From the NCBI GenBank assembly GCA_020736575.1, contig JAGPYM010000014.1, positions 124,001 through 188,000 on the forward strand: 64,000 nt of DNA, given 5' to 3'. Origin of the DNA: Thelonectria olida (Eukaryota; Ascomycota; Sordariomycetes; Hypocreales; Nectriaceae). The notes beneath the pieces are model-generated. The model searched no databases, was not told where the DNA came from, and saw only the letters and a program-made list of their open reading frames with translations. Numbering within the stretch: the first letter of the stretch is position 1; each line of letters opens with the position of its first letter. A program made the translations under genes and the position numbers. This document shows, piece after piece, positions 53,541 to 64,000 of this stretch.

Positions 53541-54784
53541 GTCTTGAAACGGACGGTTATTCGAGCAGACTGCAGGGTCTGGTTATGCGTGTTGCCAAGA
53601 AACACACTGGGCTGAATCTGATCTCTCGGTGGTCTTCGGTGCGCTGGCAGACACAGGGCAGGATTGGAAAGGGTCTACATGAGGGTGCTTCGGCGTCGGT
53701 GCGTCTTTAAGGAGCGAGCCGAGCGAGTCCGGTGCTAAGGGATTGAGCTCGCGCCTCGGCCTTAGAAATCATGACATGGGTGGAGGCACGTGGAGCATCG
53801 ACAATCCCGTCATCGGTCAGAGCGGAGGCGTCACACTCGTCATGGCCTGTTGGCTGTTGCAGCTGGGAGGAGTGTGTGAGCAGAGAGATAGCTAGAAGGA
53901 GAGACGAGAGTCCGCAGGATAAGCTCTCAAGGCCGAGGAGTTGTGGTCAGGCCAAATCTCTCATCCATCAAGATGTCTATGCTATTTCTAGAATTACCCA
54001 GCATTATAGGGACAATGCGTCAGAACATTACGCGAGCCGCTATTGCAGCCGTTGGTTCATGTCCGCCTCCTGTGCAACATCCCATAACTGGCATTTCCAC
54101 CAATTATTTCCATTAGCAGAACGCCATCTCAAACCAAACCAACGCCGCCTTCAAGCCCATCCCTGGCTGTCAACGACGGTTGCATCCGAAACTGCGGCTG
54201 AAAGCAAAATGCCCGACTCCAAGGCAGCTTCTCACCGAGCTTCAGTCACCAACACCGGCATATACCCAATTGTCCGTCCAACATGCCATGTCCGAGAATC
54301 CTTCACATCGTCAGCGGCCCGCACCGTCCTCGTACTTTTGTAATTTTTTCGAGATGAAAGCTCCACTGCGGATCTGTTGGTGATGTTCCGTTTGGCCCCT
54401 TCGGCCTCGGTCTGAGAACAGGCGCCGTCGCCGAATGGAAGCCTGACAATAACACCCCTGACGAAGAAGAAAAGTACCAGCATGGCAAGTCCGAAGAGCG
54501 AGAAGAAGCCGTCGTTGGGCAAATTCTTCAAAAGCCTTTGTCGGGGCCGAATTCTTCACCTCTTCATCCCATTCTTCAGCACCGAGAGGCGTTTCGGAGA
54601 TCGACCTTGCTTGGCGATCTTTCCATGGTATCCGGCCGTCGACACTTTTAATACTTTATAATTCACCAGTCTTTCCTTCATCGTCTTTAGTCCTGGCTTT
54701 TGCATCTCTCCCGGCAGATCGTCAACCATCCCTTATTCGGACACCCCCATTAATCAGATCACCACTATCCCTCGGTTGCCCAGC
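53541..54784. other. Divergent promoter region, regulator and transporter
   Basis: About 1.24 kb without a supported gene. A 190-codon plus-strand frame at 53771-54343 was judged spurious: polar, His/Ser-rich, with no match. The pyrimidine-rich stretch at 54650-54780 is the likely leader of the MFS gene. Confidence 0.45.
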
Positions 54785-56310
54785 ATGTCGAAGCAAGAGC
54801 ACTTAGATTCGTCGGCAAACTCGACAATGACTGGCATTACCCTCCAACCCCAGCTCCCAGATGCAAACAACGAGGTAAACGAAAAGGCTTCATCCCTAGA
54901 CCAGACCGATCTGGAAGAGGCCGCCCCTCCGGCAGAGGCGTGGCACAACGATGCCCCCGATGGCGGCAGGACGGCTTGGTTGGTCGTGTTGGGTGCATGG
55001 TGCACATCATTCTGCAGTTTTGGCTGGATTAACAGTATGTTTGCCCCTCAGCCATCTTTCTCACTTCGATCACTTCGTGTTCTAACTCGCATCAGGTGTC
55101 GGAGCTTTTCAGGAGTACTACCAGAATGTTCTTCTCAAACAATTCTCGCCTAGTACCATCTCTTGGATCCCTTCCCTCCAGATCTTCTTTATGATGGGCA
55201 TGGTAAGTAATCACTACTCTTTGTCAAGACTCAAGCTAATTGAGTAGGGCCCCATCATTGGAGTGCTGTACGACAAGTACGGTCCCCGTCAACTCATCAT
55301 GGTTGGCACCTTTTTCCACGTCTTTGGCCTCATGATGGCTTCGCTTGGGTCCGAGTATTACCAGATTCTGCTTGCCCAGGGTATCTGCTCTGCCATTGGC
55401 GTGTCTGCCATCTTTCAGCCAGGTGAGCTTCAGTTCGTTCCCCCGGATGCACCTCAATCGCTAATACACCATAGCCCTCAACACTATCCACGGCTGGTTC
55501 GACAAAAACCGCGGCGCTGCCTTCGGTATCCTCGCCACTGGTTCCAGTCTGGGAGGTGTCATCTTCCCCATCATGGTCACCCGTCTCATCCGTCAACACG
55601 GTTTCCCATGGGCCATGCGAATCTGCGCCTTTCTCATCCTCGGCCTCCTCATCGTCGCAAACGTCACCGTCCGCGCTCGCCACCCCCCCAACCCTCAGAA
55701 GATCACAAAAGCTCAGCTCCTCAAGCCTCTTCGTGAGCCTGAATTCGCCCTCCTCATCGCCGGTTTCTTTTGCTTTACCTACGGCATCTACGTGCCTATC
55801 AACTACCTCCCTGTCCAGGCACTCCAAGTCGGCATGGACGTCGGCCTCGTCGAATATCTCATTCCCATTCTAAACGCAGCCAGTTTGTTCGGTCGTATCT
55901 TTTCCGGCATCATGGGCGACAAGATCGGAAAATACAACATCTTCATCGTCGTCTGCTACCTGACTGTTGTCTGGATCCTGGCTCTTTGGATCCCGGACAG
56001 CAGCAACGCTGGACTCATTGCCTTTGCAGCTCTCTTCGGTTTCTGCTCTGGCGCCTACGTCTCCCTCATTGCGCCTCTGGTATCCCAGATCTCACCCCTC
56101 CCCGAAATCGGATTCCGCACCGGCATTGTCTTCTTCATCTCGTCTATTGGCGGTCTGACCACGAACCCGATCAACGGTGCCATTATCGATCTTCCCAATG
56201 GATTGAGGGGTATCAAGATCTTCGCCGGTGTCTTCTGTTTTGTTGGCACGAGCTTTATTCTCGCAGCCAGAGTTCACCGCATGGGCTGGAAGGTTGGAGT
56301 GATTTTCTAA
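54785..56310 (+). CDS. Monocarboxylate-type MFS transporter
   Basis: Four exons (54785-55034, 55096-55202, 55248-55422, 55475-56310) join in phase to 455 aa. The N-terminal 50 residues are polar. [19 protein letters not shown], with the DGG signature of the monocarboxylate porter (MCT, TC 2.A.1.13) group, opens the first helix. About 12 membrane helices follow, with [13 protein letters not shown] after helix 2, [13 protein letters not shown] before helix 4, [17 protein letters not shown] in the second half and [12 protein letters not shown] near the end. It is a plasma-membrane carrier that would import organic acids or export a small metabolite. It is divergent from Zn2Cys6 factor 2. The last two introns are short (45 and 52 bp) but have consensus ends. 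Confidence 0.92.
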
Positions 56311-56739
56311 GCGAAACGAATATTGCATAAACTGGGCATAGACTGGATCTCTCGACTCATTTTTTGGCGCAATCGGGGAATTGGCATATCTGACATAGAC
56401 GGGTTAATTTGACGTTCGTGATACCATACGGATTGGCAATTGTTTGGACGCTTGATTCGGTCCGCGAAAATCTCGCTCGGCGCTCACGAATCGGTAACAA
56501 GTTGGGATAAAGGGAAAAAAAAAATGAAAAATTGAGAAATAATATATAGACAATAATTAAATAAGATAAGCATGAGTGGCTTATATATCAACTGGGTATG
56601 CAAAAATAGACTGCTCCGAAGCTCATTCCGTTTCTATATAGCTGGAGTGGGCACATAGATTGATCTTATCGGATGAGTCAGATATAAGTTAAAAACTTGA
56701 GAAATGTAATCATAAAGGGATGTCGATATCAGTTAATCC
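56311..56739. other. A/T-rich intergenic stretch
   Basis: No gene is seen. From about 56510 to 56720 the sequence is strongly A/T-rich, with an A10 run at 56515-56524, TAATATATAG and AATTAAATAAG. It follows the transporter gene and precedes the gene relic. The composition is unlike the rest of the window and might mark mutated (RIP-type) sequence or simply 3' untranslated DNA. Confidence 0.5.
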
Positions 56740-58003
56740 CCTTCAACATGGCGGAGTTCTGACTGCCAGCGGTGATACCAAAACTCTAGAAAGCCCTTCA
56801 TCGGAAGGCATTCCCAGTCTGGAACCCATGTTCGTGCCCCGAAGAATGAGTCGCCTCCACCTTTGTTCCTCGAAGTCGGTATCTTTTCCCTGGCGGGTTA
56901 TACTTGAGGTTGGCGATGCAAATACGCAGAGGGTCCCTTCAGTTGACCGACTCCTCAACTCCAACGCGACACTCTCCAAGTGCGCGTTGACCGCCATTGC
57001 TATACGTCAAAAGCATGCCCCGGCAGAGCCCAGTGTCTGACTGACGGGAGATCTGGGCACTGGCAACCCCTGTGAGAGGCGCTGAGGAGAAAGTGGGGTG
57101 CCTCACAAATGTGAAGGAGGGTACAGGGGAAGATGGAACATTCGGCTTGATTTGGACACAGCGGCTGTTATCAGATCCAACCCCGAGGAAAGAGAGTGAG
57201 TAATGATCAGAAGCATCGAGTACTATAGCTAGGCCATGGGTTGTAATTCTACAACGGGCTCGGTCTGAACGATGTAAGCAAAAGAATCAGACTGAGAGGT
57301 TGAGAGTGAAGGTGACTCGGACAGTCTCTCGATGCGAGTAATTCCACGCGAATCTATTCCAATGCCAAAGATTGGGCCGCGCGTAGCGGAATACGAGTCC
57401 GAGGCAAGAGTCGGTGAGAGACTGTGTTCCTATGATATAACATCGGTAATGTCGTGAACGGCGAGTTCTTCACTCTCTTCGTTGACAGTCGTCGTCATGC
57501 GGTCGACAAGTCATAGTATCGAAACATAGCGCCAGAAATAGCAGATTCCGAGCAAGCCCAAACAATCTGTGCAATTTCAGCTGGGAGGGAGCGAAGGATT
57601 GGTAAGTAACAGAGATCCGTAGCGAGAGTCATTGCCTTTGCAATATCTACGCGTGGATTGTCGCTGCGTCGGAGGAAGGGCACTTATATCAGGACTGTTC
57701 CCGGCACAGGTGCCATCGTCCGTAAACCGAACCCTGGAGGCCCTTGGATGGGAATTTAAAGGAACCACGGACTTGAATCGAATTGGAGTTGGGACCCGGC
57801 TGGTTTCAACTACGCAAAATGATAACGTTATAAGCAGAATGATGCAAAAGGGCCGCTGCGGTGGTGAGATGGGGCGATGGGCACGCACGGTAAACGAACA
57901 GCTCTCCAACCTCGAAGCCGAAACCACATGCTCTGCAGTAGGGACGGACGGGGAGATGAATTTCCAGTTCCAACGGCCCAAGATATCCACATAGCGATGC
58001 CAT
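56740..58003 (-). pseudogene. Decayed member of a large fungal F-box-like gene family
   Basis: Read on the minus strand, separate blocks in changing frames resemble one known type of uncharacterised ascomycete protein that I recall as an expanded family. From the 5' end they are a CGY...FGFEVGELFVYR start near 57990, YLPILRSLPAEIAQIVW near 57610, FWRYVSIL in another frame near 57530, FGIGIDSRGITRIERL near 57340 and GMLLTYSNGGQRALGECRVG near 56975. The blocks are in the right order but interrupted: a frame change near 57540, stops after the fourth block, and an in-frame TGA at 56939-56941 inside the last conserved block, after which recognisable sequence continues (DPLRICIANLKYN). No open frame spans more than one block. 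A spliced live gene is unlikely because the stop falls within a conserved segment. Confidence 0.6.
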
Positions 58004-59132
58004 GAGTAGCTTGTAACTGGGTATGCAAGAGTCGATATTGTATTACTGCGGGGTCATGGAACCGGAATAGGTCGACACGATGTTGAGAAAGAGGGGAGGA
58101 TGAAGTGATACGACCAGGTTACACTGCGTGGGCTCGTACTCTATAGGTAATTACTAACGATGGAGGTTCCCGCTGTTGGTTCCAACGAGTTAATTAATAT
58201 GCGGCACACAAAAGTGTACAGCTGCTTGTTGATCTTCAATACAAACTAACAGCCTATCAAGTAGCTGGCATCTCTTATCAAGCAAGCTCTCTCACTTCTG
58301 GCCGACAGAAGGGTTAGCTAGTAGGAATACACAGCCCCTCCTCTCCCTGTCATCCTTGGTTGACATGTTGTCAACCCCGAACTGCACATAATGCCACTGT
58401 ATTCACCTCTTCAAAGTCGTGAACATGGTCCCTAGTAACCCCTATGCCCAGTCTCACAAGACAGCAATATTTCTAGCTTCATGGAATTTTTGAACACAGT
58501 AAGGAAGCAAATATAGTCTGGTGTAGGAGCGGGAAGGGGCAAGAGTGGCCAGATCGACTAAGATTGACGGTGATTTTCTTGCGTATGCGAGTGGGTTACG
58601 TCTTTCGATGCCCTGAACGAGGACCGACCCTACGACGTTTGGATATAATTTGAGCGGGATGTAAGCAATCCAGTCGACAATGCTAAGCAGGGCTCTCTCT
58701 TCAACTCCTTGAACTAGAATCGATCGAAATATCTGCTCTCTGGGATTACTCGTTGGAGGCGACGTTCCTAGATGGCCGAAAGGGCCAACGAACGTGTCGG
58801 TGGTGACGGCTTTGATACTGGCCGCCAAAAACGAGGCACCTGCGGTCAACATCATGCTAGGTCGCATTGAAGAGCATCGACTCACGCTCAAGAGACAGGA
58901 AAAGGACCTCACAGTTGATGTTCAACTTCTCAAAGCTTTGGCTCCAGAGAATATCAAGAATGGATCAGTGAACTGGGATCAGGAGCGGAAGAGATACAGA
59001 AAGGTGCTGGACTAGACAAGAATGGAATGAGTGTATCAAGTTTGGATACGAGTCTTACGAGATAAATTCATGTTGAGTAAACTACCCCTTGATTGTCTGA
59101 GAGGGAGCATATCAAGGATATTGGTACCCGGG
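58004..59132. other. Intergenic region with unsupported frames
   Basis: A plus-strand frame at 58794-59015 (ending WDQERKRYRKVLD) and a longer minus-strand frame at 58454-58912 overlap. Neither has a recognisable domain. They may be remnants of ankyrin-like sequence, but I cannot support this. No RNA gene is seen. Confidence 0.4.
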
Positions 59133-60848
59133 TTACAATGCACTCACACCATTTGTCAACTTGGGCTCCTTGGTGATGACATGGGGAGAAGGCCTCTGCT
59201 TTTGAATAACCTGATGAGCCGCTTGCATGCCGATTTGCACTGCACCATCGATCCAACCACGCCAGCCATCTGAGAAATCGGCACTGGCAAAATAGACATT
59301 GCCGTGCGCTCGTTGAAGTGCTGTCAGGTACTTGGTCGTAAAATTCGTTGGGAGATAGCACCATGTGCCCTTTGAGAACTCGTCCTTATTCCAGTCATGA
59401 GACACCTGATGATATGGTCAGTATCGGTGAGTCATCAACTGCGAAGGGAATGACTTACAATTCTATTGACGATAAGATCGTTTTGTCTCTCCTTGGGCAG
59501 CAAATGAAGAATGGCGGACTTGACAGCGTCTGTGTCTTCTAACGCTATCCCCCTCGGTGTTTCTGGATCTGGACCAAAGGCGACTACGTGGGAATTGTTA
59601 GCGTTAGTGAGATGATCGCCAAAAGCAGCAACCATGCCCTTTCCTGGAGCACTGAGGGAGCTCCACGACAAGAGATCCGGCCCATTGAAGTCTATGTGGA
59701 CTTTGTTACACTTGTTGACGGAACCCTCCTCTGCAGCTACGACCTTGTCAGCGGGAAGTGGAGGCGAGAAATCGAGCGATGACAAGACGTTGAGTGGTAC
59801 GGTGCAGATGACTGATTTGGCCTTCCAGGTTTGGCCGTTCCTGGCTGTGACGGTGACCAGGCTGCCATCATCCTCAATGCGCTGCACCGGAGTGCTAAAG
59901 CTGTATGAGAGGCTGCCCGTGGACAGAGCGTGCTCAAAGATGCGTCGGTGCAGTTCGCTATTTCCACTGCCTAGTCGGGTGTGCAGAGCAATGTCATTGA
60001 GCCCCGTGGGAGCGTGGGAGCCCAGCACCCACCAACGAAGCGCGTCGAGGAGACCCATCTTGTCTGGGGAGCTCCCTCCCATCTGCACGAGCTGCGCCTC
60101 AAGGACGGTCATCTCTTCCTCTGTGAGCTGGTCTCGAATCTGGTCCAGACGGTCTTGGCACGAGAGCTTGTCCCATTTGGCCATGAGTTCTGGCGATTGG
60201 TTTGTGCCGAAGGTGTATTTCCAGGACTCTTTCAAGTCGTTGCCATCTACATTGCAGAATATCCTGTAGACTCTACCGGCCATATCCGCCTAGAATCTCT
60301 GATCAGAACACGGCGCAAGTGAGGTGTGGGCGAAAATGTCTACCTCTTCATCATGAGATACGGTACGCTGCTCTTCACCAGTGGTGATAGTGCAATAATC
60401 TTCCTTTCCGCCTGGATTTTGAGTGACAATCCAGTCATTGTGCAGACCGTAAAGAGAAACCTCGCGATAGATGTGTGGCATGTGCCAATGGATCCAGGTG
60501 CCACCAATTTCGTAGTTGAAGCCGTTAATGGTTGCGTGCCATGTGCGTCCTCCGAGTCTATCGCGGGCTTCAATGAGGAGCGTTTTTTTGCCTGCTAAAT
60601 GTCAACAATTGCCTGTTCTTTATTTTTTAAAAAAAAAAAAAAAAATTGGAGAAGAAAGACCAACCCTGAGTGGCCAAGTCTCGAGATGCAACAAGCCCAG
60701 CATAGCCTGACCCAATGACAATGGCATCGTATGTGTCGACCTCGGGCTGAATTGAATGCGTGGGAGGAACGACAACACCAATTGTCGGCAGGCCGTGGCG
60801 AACACCCCCAGAGGGAGTCCAGGTGAAACCTTCGGATGAGTTGACCAT
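59133..60848 (-). CDS. Flavin-containing amine oxidase
   Basis: Four minus-strand exons (60848-60665, 60594-60344, 60289-59459, 59405-59133) join in phase to 512 aa. It is an FAD amine oxidase that converts amines to aldehydes with release of ammonia and peroxide. AIVIGSGYAGLVASRDLA is the Rossmann motif near 42-59. The first intron, which contains a T17 run on the sense strand, lies before KKTLLIEARDRLGGRTW, so splicing is needed to join the two FAD blocks. NYEIGGTWIHWHMP follows. The C-terminal YFASADFSDGWRGWIDGAVQIG contacts the flavin. The family cysteine for covalent FAD is not seen there, so FAD is probably bound non-covalently. There is no peroxisome signal at the end (NGVSAL is not SKL-like). 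It is divergent from a Zn2Cys6 factor 518 bp away. The substrate is unknown; monoamines are likely. Confidence 0.9.
60629..60645. repeat. A17 homopolymer inside an amine oxidase intron
   Basis: Seventeen A residues on the plus strand, that is T17 in the transcribed sense, lie in intron 1 of the amine oxidase gene, preceded by TTTTTT. It is a simple repeat and also part of the intron's pyrimidine-rich stretch. Confidence 0.9.
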
Positions 60849-61365
60849 TTTCAAGATGATACAATGATTGCTTGGTGTTTTTCTTTGATTCAGCTGGTAT
60901 TTTATTGTGATGAGAGCAGTCTTTATTACGGCCATTCGCTTTGGTTTTATGTATGTTATGTCCCTTGTCGCCTTGCAAACGACACAGGCGTCTCACACAG
61001 GCGTCTCACACAGATGCCTTTGGCCAGAAAGCCATCGTCTCCATAGCGGGAGAAAATGGCCTGATTCGGACCAATCTTCCTCTCCTCGTGAGCTCGTCCA
61101 CGCTTCTGGCTATCTCCATCCTCAGGAACAGACTGGATGACGGGTGTTTGACACGGAAAAATAGGACCAATCATGTTTCTTTTGCTGCAGCCCCGCCAAG
61201 ATAAGCTAAAGACCATGTGGTGTGCGCTTGCATCCATTCCGGACCATCGGATATAGCGATATTGGAGAGAGCTGTCGGCGAGGGGGACTGGGGTAGACTA
61301 TCGCATCTCCAGAGGATGGCACCCCAAGTCGCGTCAGTCGTTGAACTTGTCAAATGTGAGCCAAC
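60849..61365. promoter_or_regulatory. Divergent promoter of amine oxidase and Zn2Cys6 factor 3
   Basis: A 517-bp region with no supported gene. It holds the 13-bp repeat at 60982. A divergent enzyme and regulator suggest local control, which is inference. Confidence 0.5.
60982..61013. repeat. 13-bp tandem repeat in the divergent promoter
   Basis: ACACAGGCGTCTC occurs twice in direct succession, followed by a partial third copy (ACACAG). The word CGTCTC is short and not a known site to me. It lies 134 bp upstream of the amine oxidase start. Confidence 0.7.
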
Positions 61366-64000
61366 ATGTCGGAAGCGAATGCATCGGCATTACACGGACC
61401 GTACAGGCGAAAAGTGACGTTGGCTTGCGAATCTTGTCGCAAACGACGGGTGAGTCGTGAGCAGTTGGCATTCAAGCCTCAATTCAACATGGCCACTAAC
61501 TTGGGGCGCCCTCTGCTGAAAGGTGAAATGCAGTGGCACACAACCATGTGCATTTTGCTCCGAGAGTGGACGACAATGCGCATTCGACAGCAAGAATCGA
61601 GGGCGACGAGGTCCGCGGCCTCGACAATCTGCAAATCAAGCGCCAAAGGTCACGCACCAGCTGGCTCCTCGACGGCCATCCAAAGAATCAACAACGGCGC
61701 ACTATGCAGAAACTGTAATTGAGGTTGCGATAGAACCTACAATTGAAGTCCAGATCCCAACTGAGACTGTTTGGATCCCTCCGAGTCTGTCCAACTTGGA
61801 AGAGCTAGACCAAGTGGACAAATCTGATGATGAAAATGATGCCGGTAGAGAAGACGGCCTCGACTCAGAAGCATGGAAAGCCGCGCTGGAACAGCTTCTA
61901 TCTCCCGAGTACGTGCGTATTCGTTCGCGAAGAAAGCAGCAATTTCCCATCTTTCGCGACCAGAGGGCTCTGACTGACTCTTAGCAGACAGACAGAGCTC
62001 GACGTTGATCTAACCATCCACCTCATTGAACTTTTTTGCGCCCGAACCGTCACCCAATTCAAGTCGCTACTCCTCCCAAGCCAAATAAACGATGGCATTG
62101 TACAAAAAATGATATCTCCGAGTCTCTTGTTCGCAATATGCGCTTCAAGCATGAGGTTCTCTGTCCACCCAGCAGCGAGACGGCCGCATTCTAAAGGACT
62201 TGCCTCGAAGCTTAGCGAGTCAGCTCGGAGAGGCGTATATGCTGCGACGGGCCAAAACGAAGAAATCGACAACATCCGGACACTGTGCATTCTCATAGAC
62301 TTTGAAGCGAGCAGAGGCTGCGGCCGTAGTGCTTGGGTAGACATTGGTCTGTTCAGACCATCTCATTTTGTCTTCTGGACGACGCTGACTTAAGAAGCAT
62401 TTGCACAGAGTCTGGTACAGCTGGCACGATCGAAGACAGAAACAGGCGAGGGGACGAGGGACGCTTTAGACTCGGCGGAGAGGTATCTCGTCATCGCGGA
62501 AATGGCTCACTCGATCGGCCATTTGTCACTCCAACCGCGATGTGCCCAGAAAACGAGACGGCCCAGAGTCAACAAGTTCACTTCGATCTCCGATGGCACT
62601 CAGAGTTTATTAGACGTGCTCAATATCTTGATCCGCATCAATCAGTTGTGCTCAACGCCCTTCCAGCAGCATCACCCAGCACCATGGACGACCGAGTCGG
62701 AATTTCGTGCACTTCAAGACGAATTGGAGGAGCATCTCCTTCGCGATCCATCAATATTCCGCATTGGCCGCCAGAAGCCTCCCGACGAAAACGTTGATGA
62801 CGATGTCGATGACTTAATGGCATCGCTCATGTGGCATTGCTGTGCGATTGTGCTTAATCGCACATTCCTCCCAATACCAGAACGGTCCAGGTCAACAACA
62901 GAAAGCCATGCGCCACTGCTGCGATGCGTTGACTTTCCTGACGCGCCACCTTTGTTTTTGAAAGAGCGAGCTCATCGCTGTGAGGCGAGCGCGAATGCGA
63001 TATGCGACATTGTGCAAGACATCATCAGTCGAGGAGGTTTCTTCAGCGTAAGCTTCTACCGTACCCATCTCACAATTGATCTAATGATGTGTCGCAGTAT
63101 ACACTCCTCCTCGGTTATTCGTGCATGCAAAGCGCTTTGGTCCTTATCAATCGGTTGCACCGCTCCTCCAAGCCTTACAACCAGCAAGTTGTCGAGAATC
63201 TGAAATTGATCTTCGTTATCCTGGGGGCGGTGCGAACGTTTTATTCCCCAGCACAAGCGTGGGTGAGTGTCTGGCCCCCTTTTTTTATCATGACCACACT
63301 GGCTGACTTGATTCGACCATGTGATACACAGATCGATGTGCTATTTAAAGCGCACGACATCAATACTCCCTTACGGCACGCTTCAGGAGACGTGAATATC
63401 GCGTTTGAAAGCTATTTTAGCCGGTTCATTGATGTGGAAGAGCCTGCTTTCGTTCCCTTGCATCCAGCCGAGGCTCAAGATGGTTCCGATACCGCTTCCA
63501 GCCAGCCAAAGACTCCAAGAAATGAAGGCAGCCAAATTGGAGACAAGGGTGCAGAGCTTGGCACGACAAAGGAGTCCGCGGGATGGCTTCAGACATATGT
63601 GAGTCATCTTTCTGGAGATTTCCAGGAGGATGAGGACGTGAACGGCTCTGGCTCACTTCCTGGATCACATGAACCTAGTCTAGTGGCCGCCTCCGTCACA
63701 GATGCAGAGCCCAAAGGGAGCAGTCTTAGGGAAGTGGATGGCACACATCCATCGGCACAAGTGACTGACATTGCCGTCATGAGTAACGGACTCACATCAT
63801 GTGCGGGACCATCAGACTTGATCAATGGGGACTTGCATGGGCGAAATCCGCTGCCGGAGGAGGTCGATGACTTTTATCCCGAGCTGTTCAGTCAGATACC
63901 GTCCCTGGGAGACTTTATTGGAATGGGCTATGAGATTCCCGTATTCCCCGGCCTCGGACAGCTGATGGATGGCGAGGATATCTGGTCTGATGCATTAAAT
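61366..64000 (+). CDS. Zn2Cys6 transcription factor 3 (runs off the right edge)
   Basis: Six exons (61366-61449, 61523-61912, 61992-62336, 62409-63047, 63098-63262, 63332 to the edge) give 764 aa in an unbroken frame; the stop is beyond 64000. The zinc cluster near residues 21-49 is C-x2-C-x6-C-x5-C-x2-C-x6-C (CESCRKRRVKC, CAFCSESGRQC), with intron 1 inside it. A proline/arginine-rich linker (RRGPRPRQSANQ) follows. The central factor domain has LTIHLIELFFARTVTQ, MWHCCAIVLNRTFLPIP and PLFLKERAHRCEASANAI, typical of fungal regulators of this class. The C-terminal segment is acidic (YPELFSQIPSLGDFIG, MDGEDIW), a possible activation region. Introns 2 and 3 were chosen for phase and have weaker signals. 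It is divergent from the amine oxidase and could regulate it. Confidence 0.87.

Noticed and set aside
53771..54343. A 190-codon plus-strand frame before the MFS transporter
   Set aside because: Composition and lack of any recognisable motif suggest chance; it sits in the expected promoter region.
58454..59015. Ankyrin-like gene remains
   Set aside because: Neither strand shows two clear repeats of the ankyrin consensus, so the idea cannot be supported.

Overview
This window looks like nuclear DNA of a filamentous ascomycete (Pezizomycotina, probably a Sordariomycete; the class is inferred). The evidence is short spliceosomal introns (about 46-95 bp, GTRNGT...CTNAC...YAG) in most genes, three Zn2Cys6 transcription factors, a HET-domain protein, a Pth11/SAT4-like seven-helix receptor, and fungal-type oxidases, transporters and glycoside hydrolases. 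I reconstructed 23 protein-coding genes by joining exons so that reading phase and family motifs stay intact, plus one decayed gene. No tRNA, rRNA, intact transposon or CRISPR array was seen.

Layout. 0.4-5.5 kb: two minus-strand flavoenzymes, a phenol-hydroxylase-like monooxygenase and a FAD monooxygenase fused to an eight-helix membrane domain (a possible terpenoid or meroterpenoid pair). 6.6-12.3 kb: a membrane-anchored LRAT/NlpC-like protein, an oleate hydratase and a small acyl-thioesterase/carboxylesterase. 13.2-15.0 kb: a protein with an HNH-like region followed by an APH-type kinase domain. 16-24 kb: a carbohydrate block, namely a secreted double GH43 enzyme, an intracellular GH78-like rhamnosidase and an MFS sugar transporter divergent from the rhamnosidase, which suggests use of pectin side chains. 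25.4-30.3 kb: a GTPase/coiled-coil protein convergent with a HET protein, a combination typical of fungal self/non-self loci.

31-38 kb: a stand-alone FAD monooxygenase, an unrecognised 175-aa protein, a second APH-like kinase and a Pth11-like receptor. 38-41.7 kb: a divergent catabolic pair, a CYP504-like phenylacetate hydroxylase P450 and homogentisate 1,2-dioxygenase, whose shared 455-bp promoter carries two phased arrays of CCG triplets. 42.7-46.6 kb: a 1199-aa protein with a P-loop NTPase and a C-terminal PD-(D/E)XK-like nuclease, resembling the NTPase-nuclease tails of Crinkler-type proteins.

46.8-56.3 kb: a ToxD-like reductase, two convergent Zn2Cys6 regulators and a monocarboxylate-type MFS transporter, arranged symmetrically so that each regulator shares a promoter region with one enzyme or transporter gene. 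56.7-58.0 kb: remains of a member of a large fungal gene family, broken by stops and frameshifts. 59.1-64 kb: a flavin amine oxidase divergent from a third Zn2Cys6 regulator that runs off the right edge.

Coordinates of multi-exon genes are my own reconstructions from splice signals and phase. They have not been checked against transcripts.
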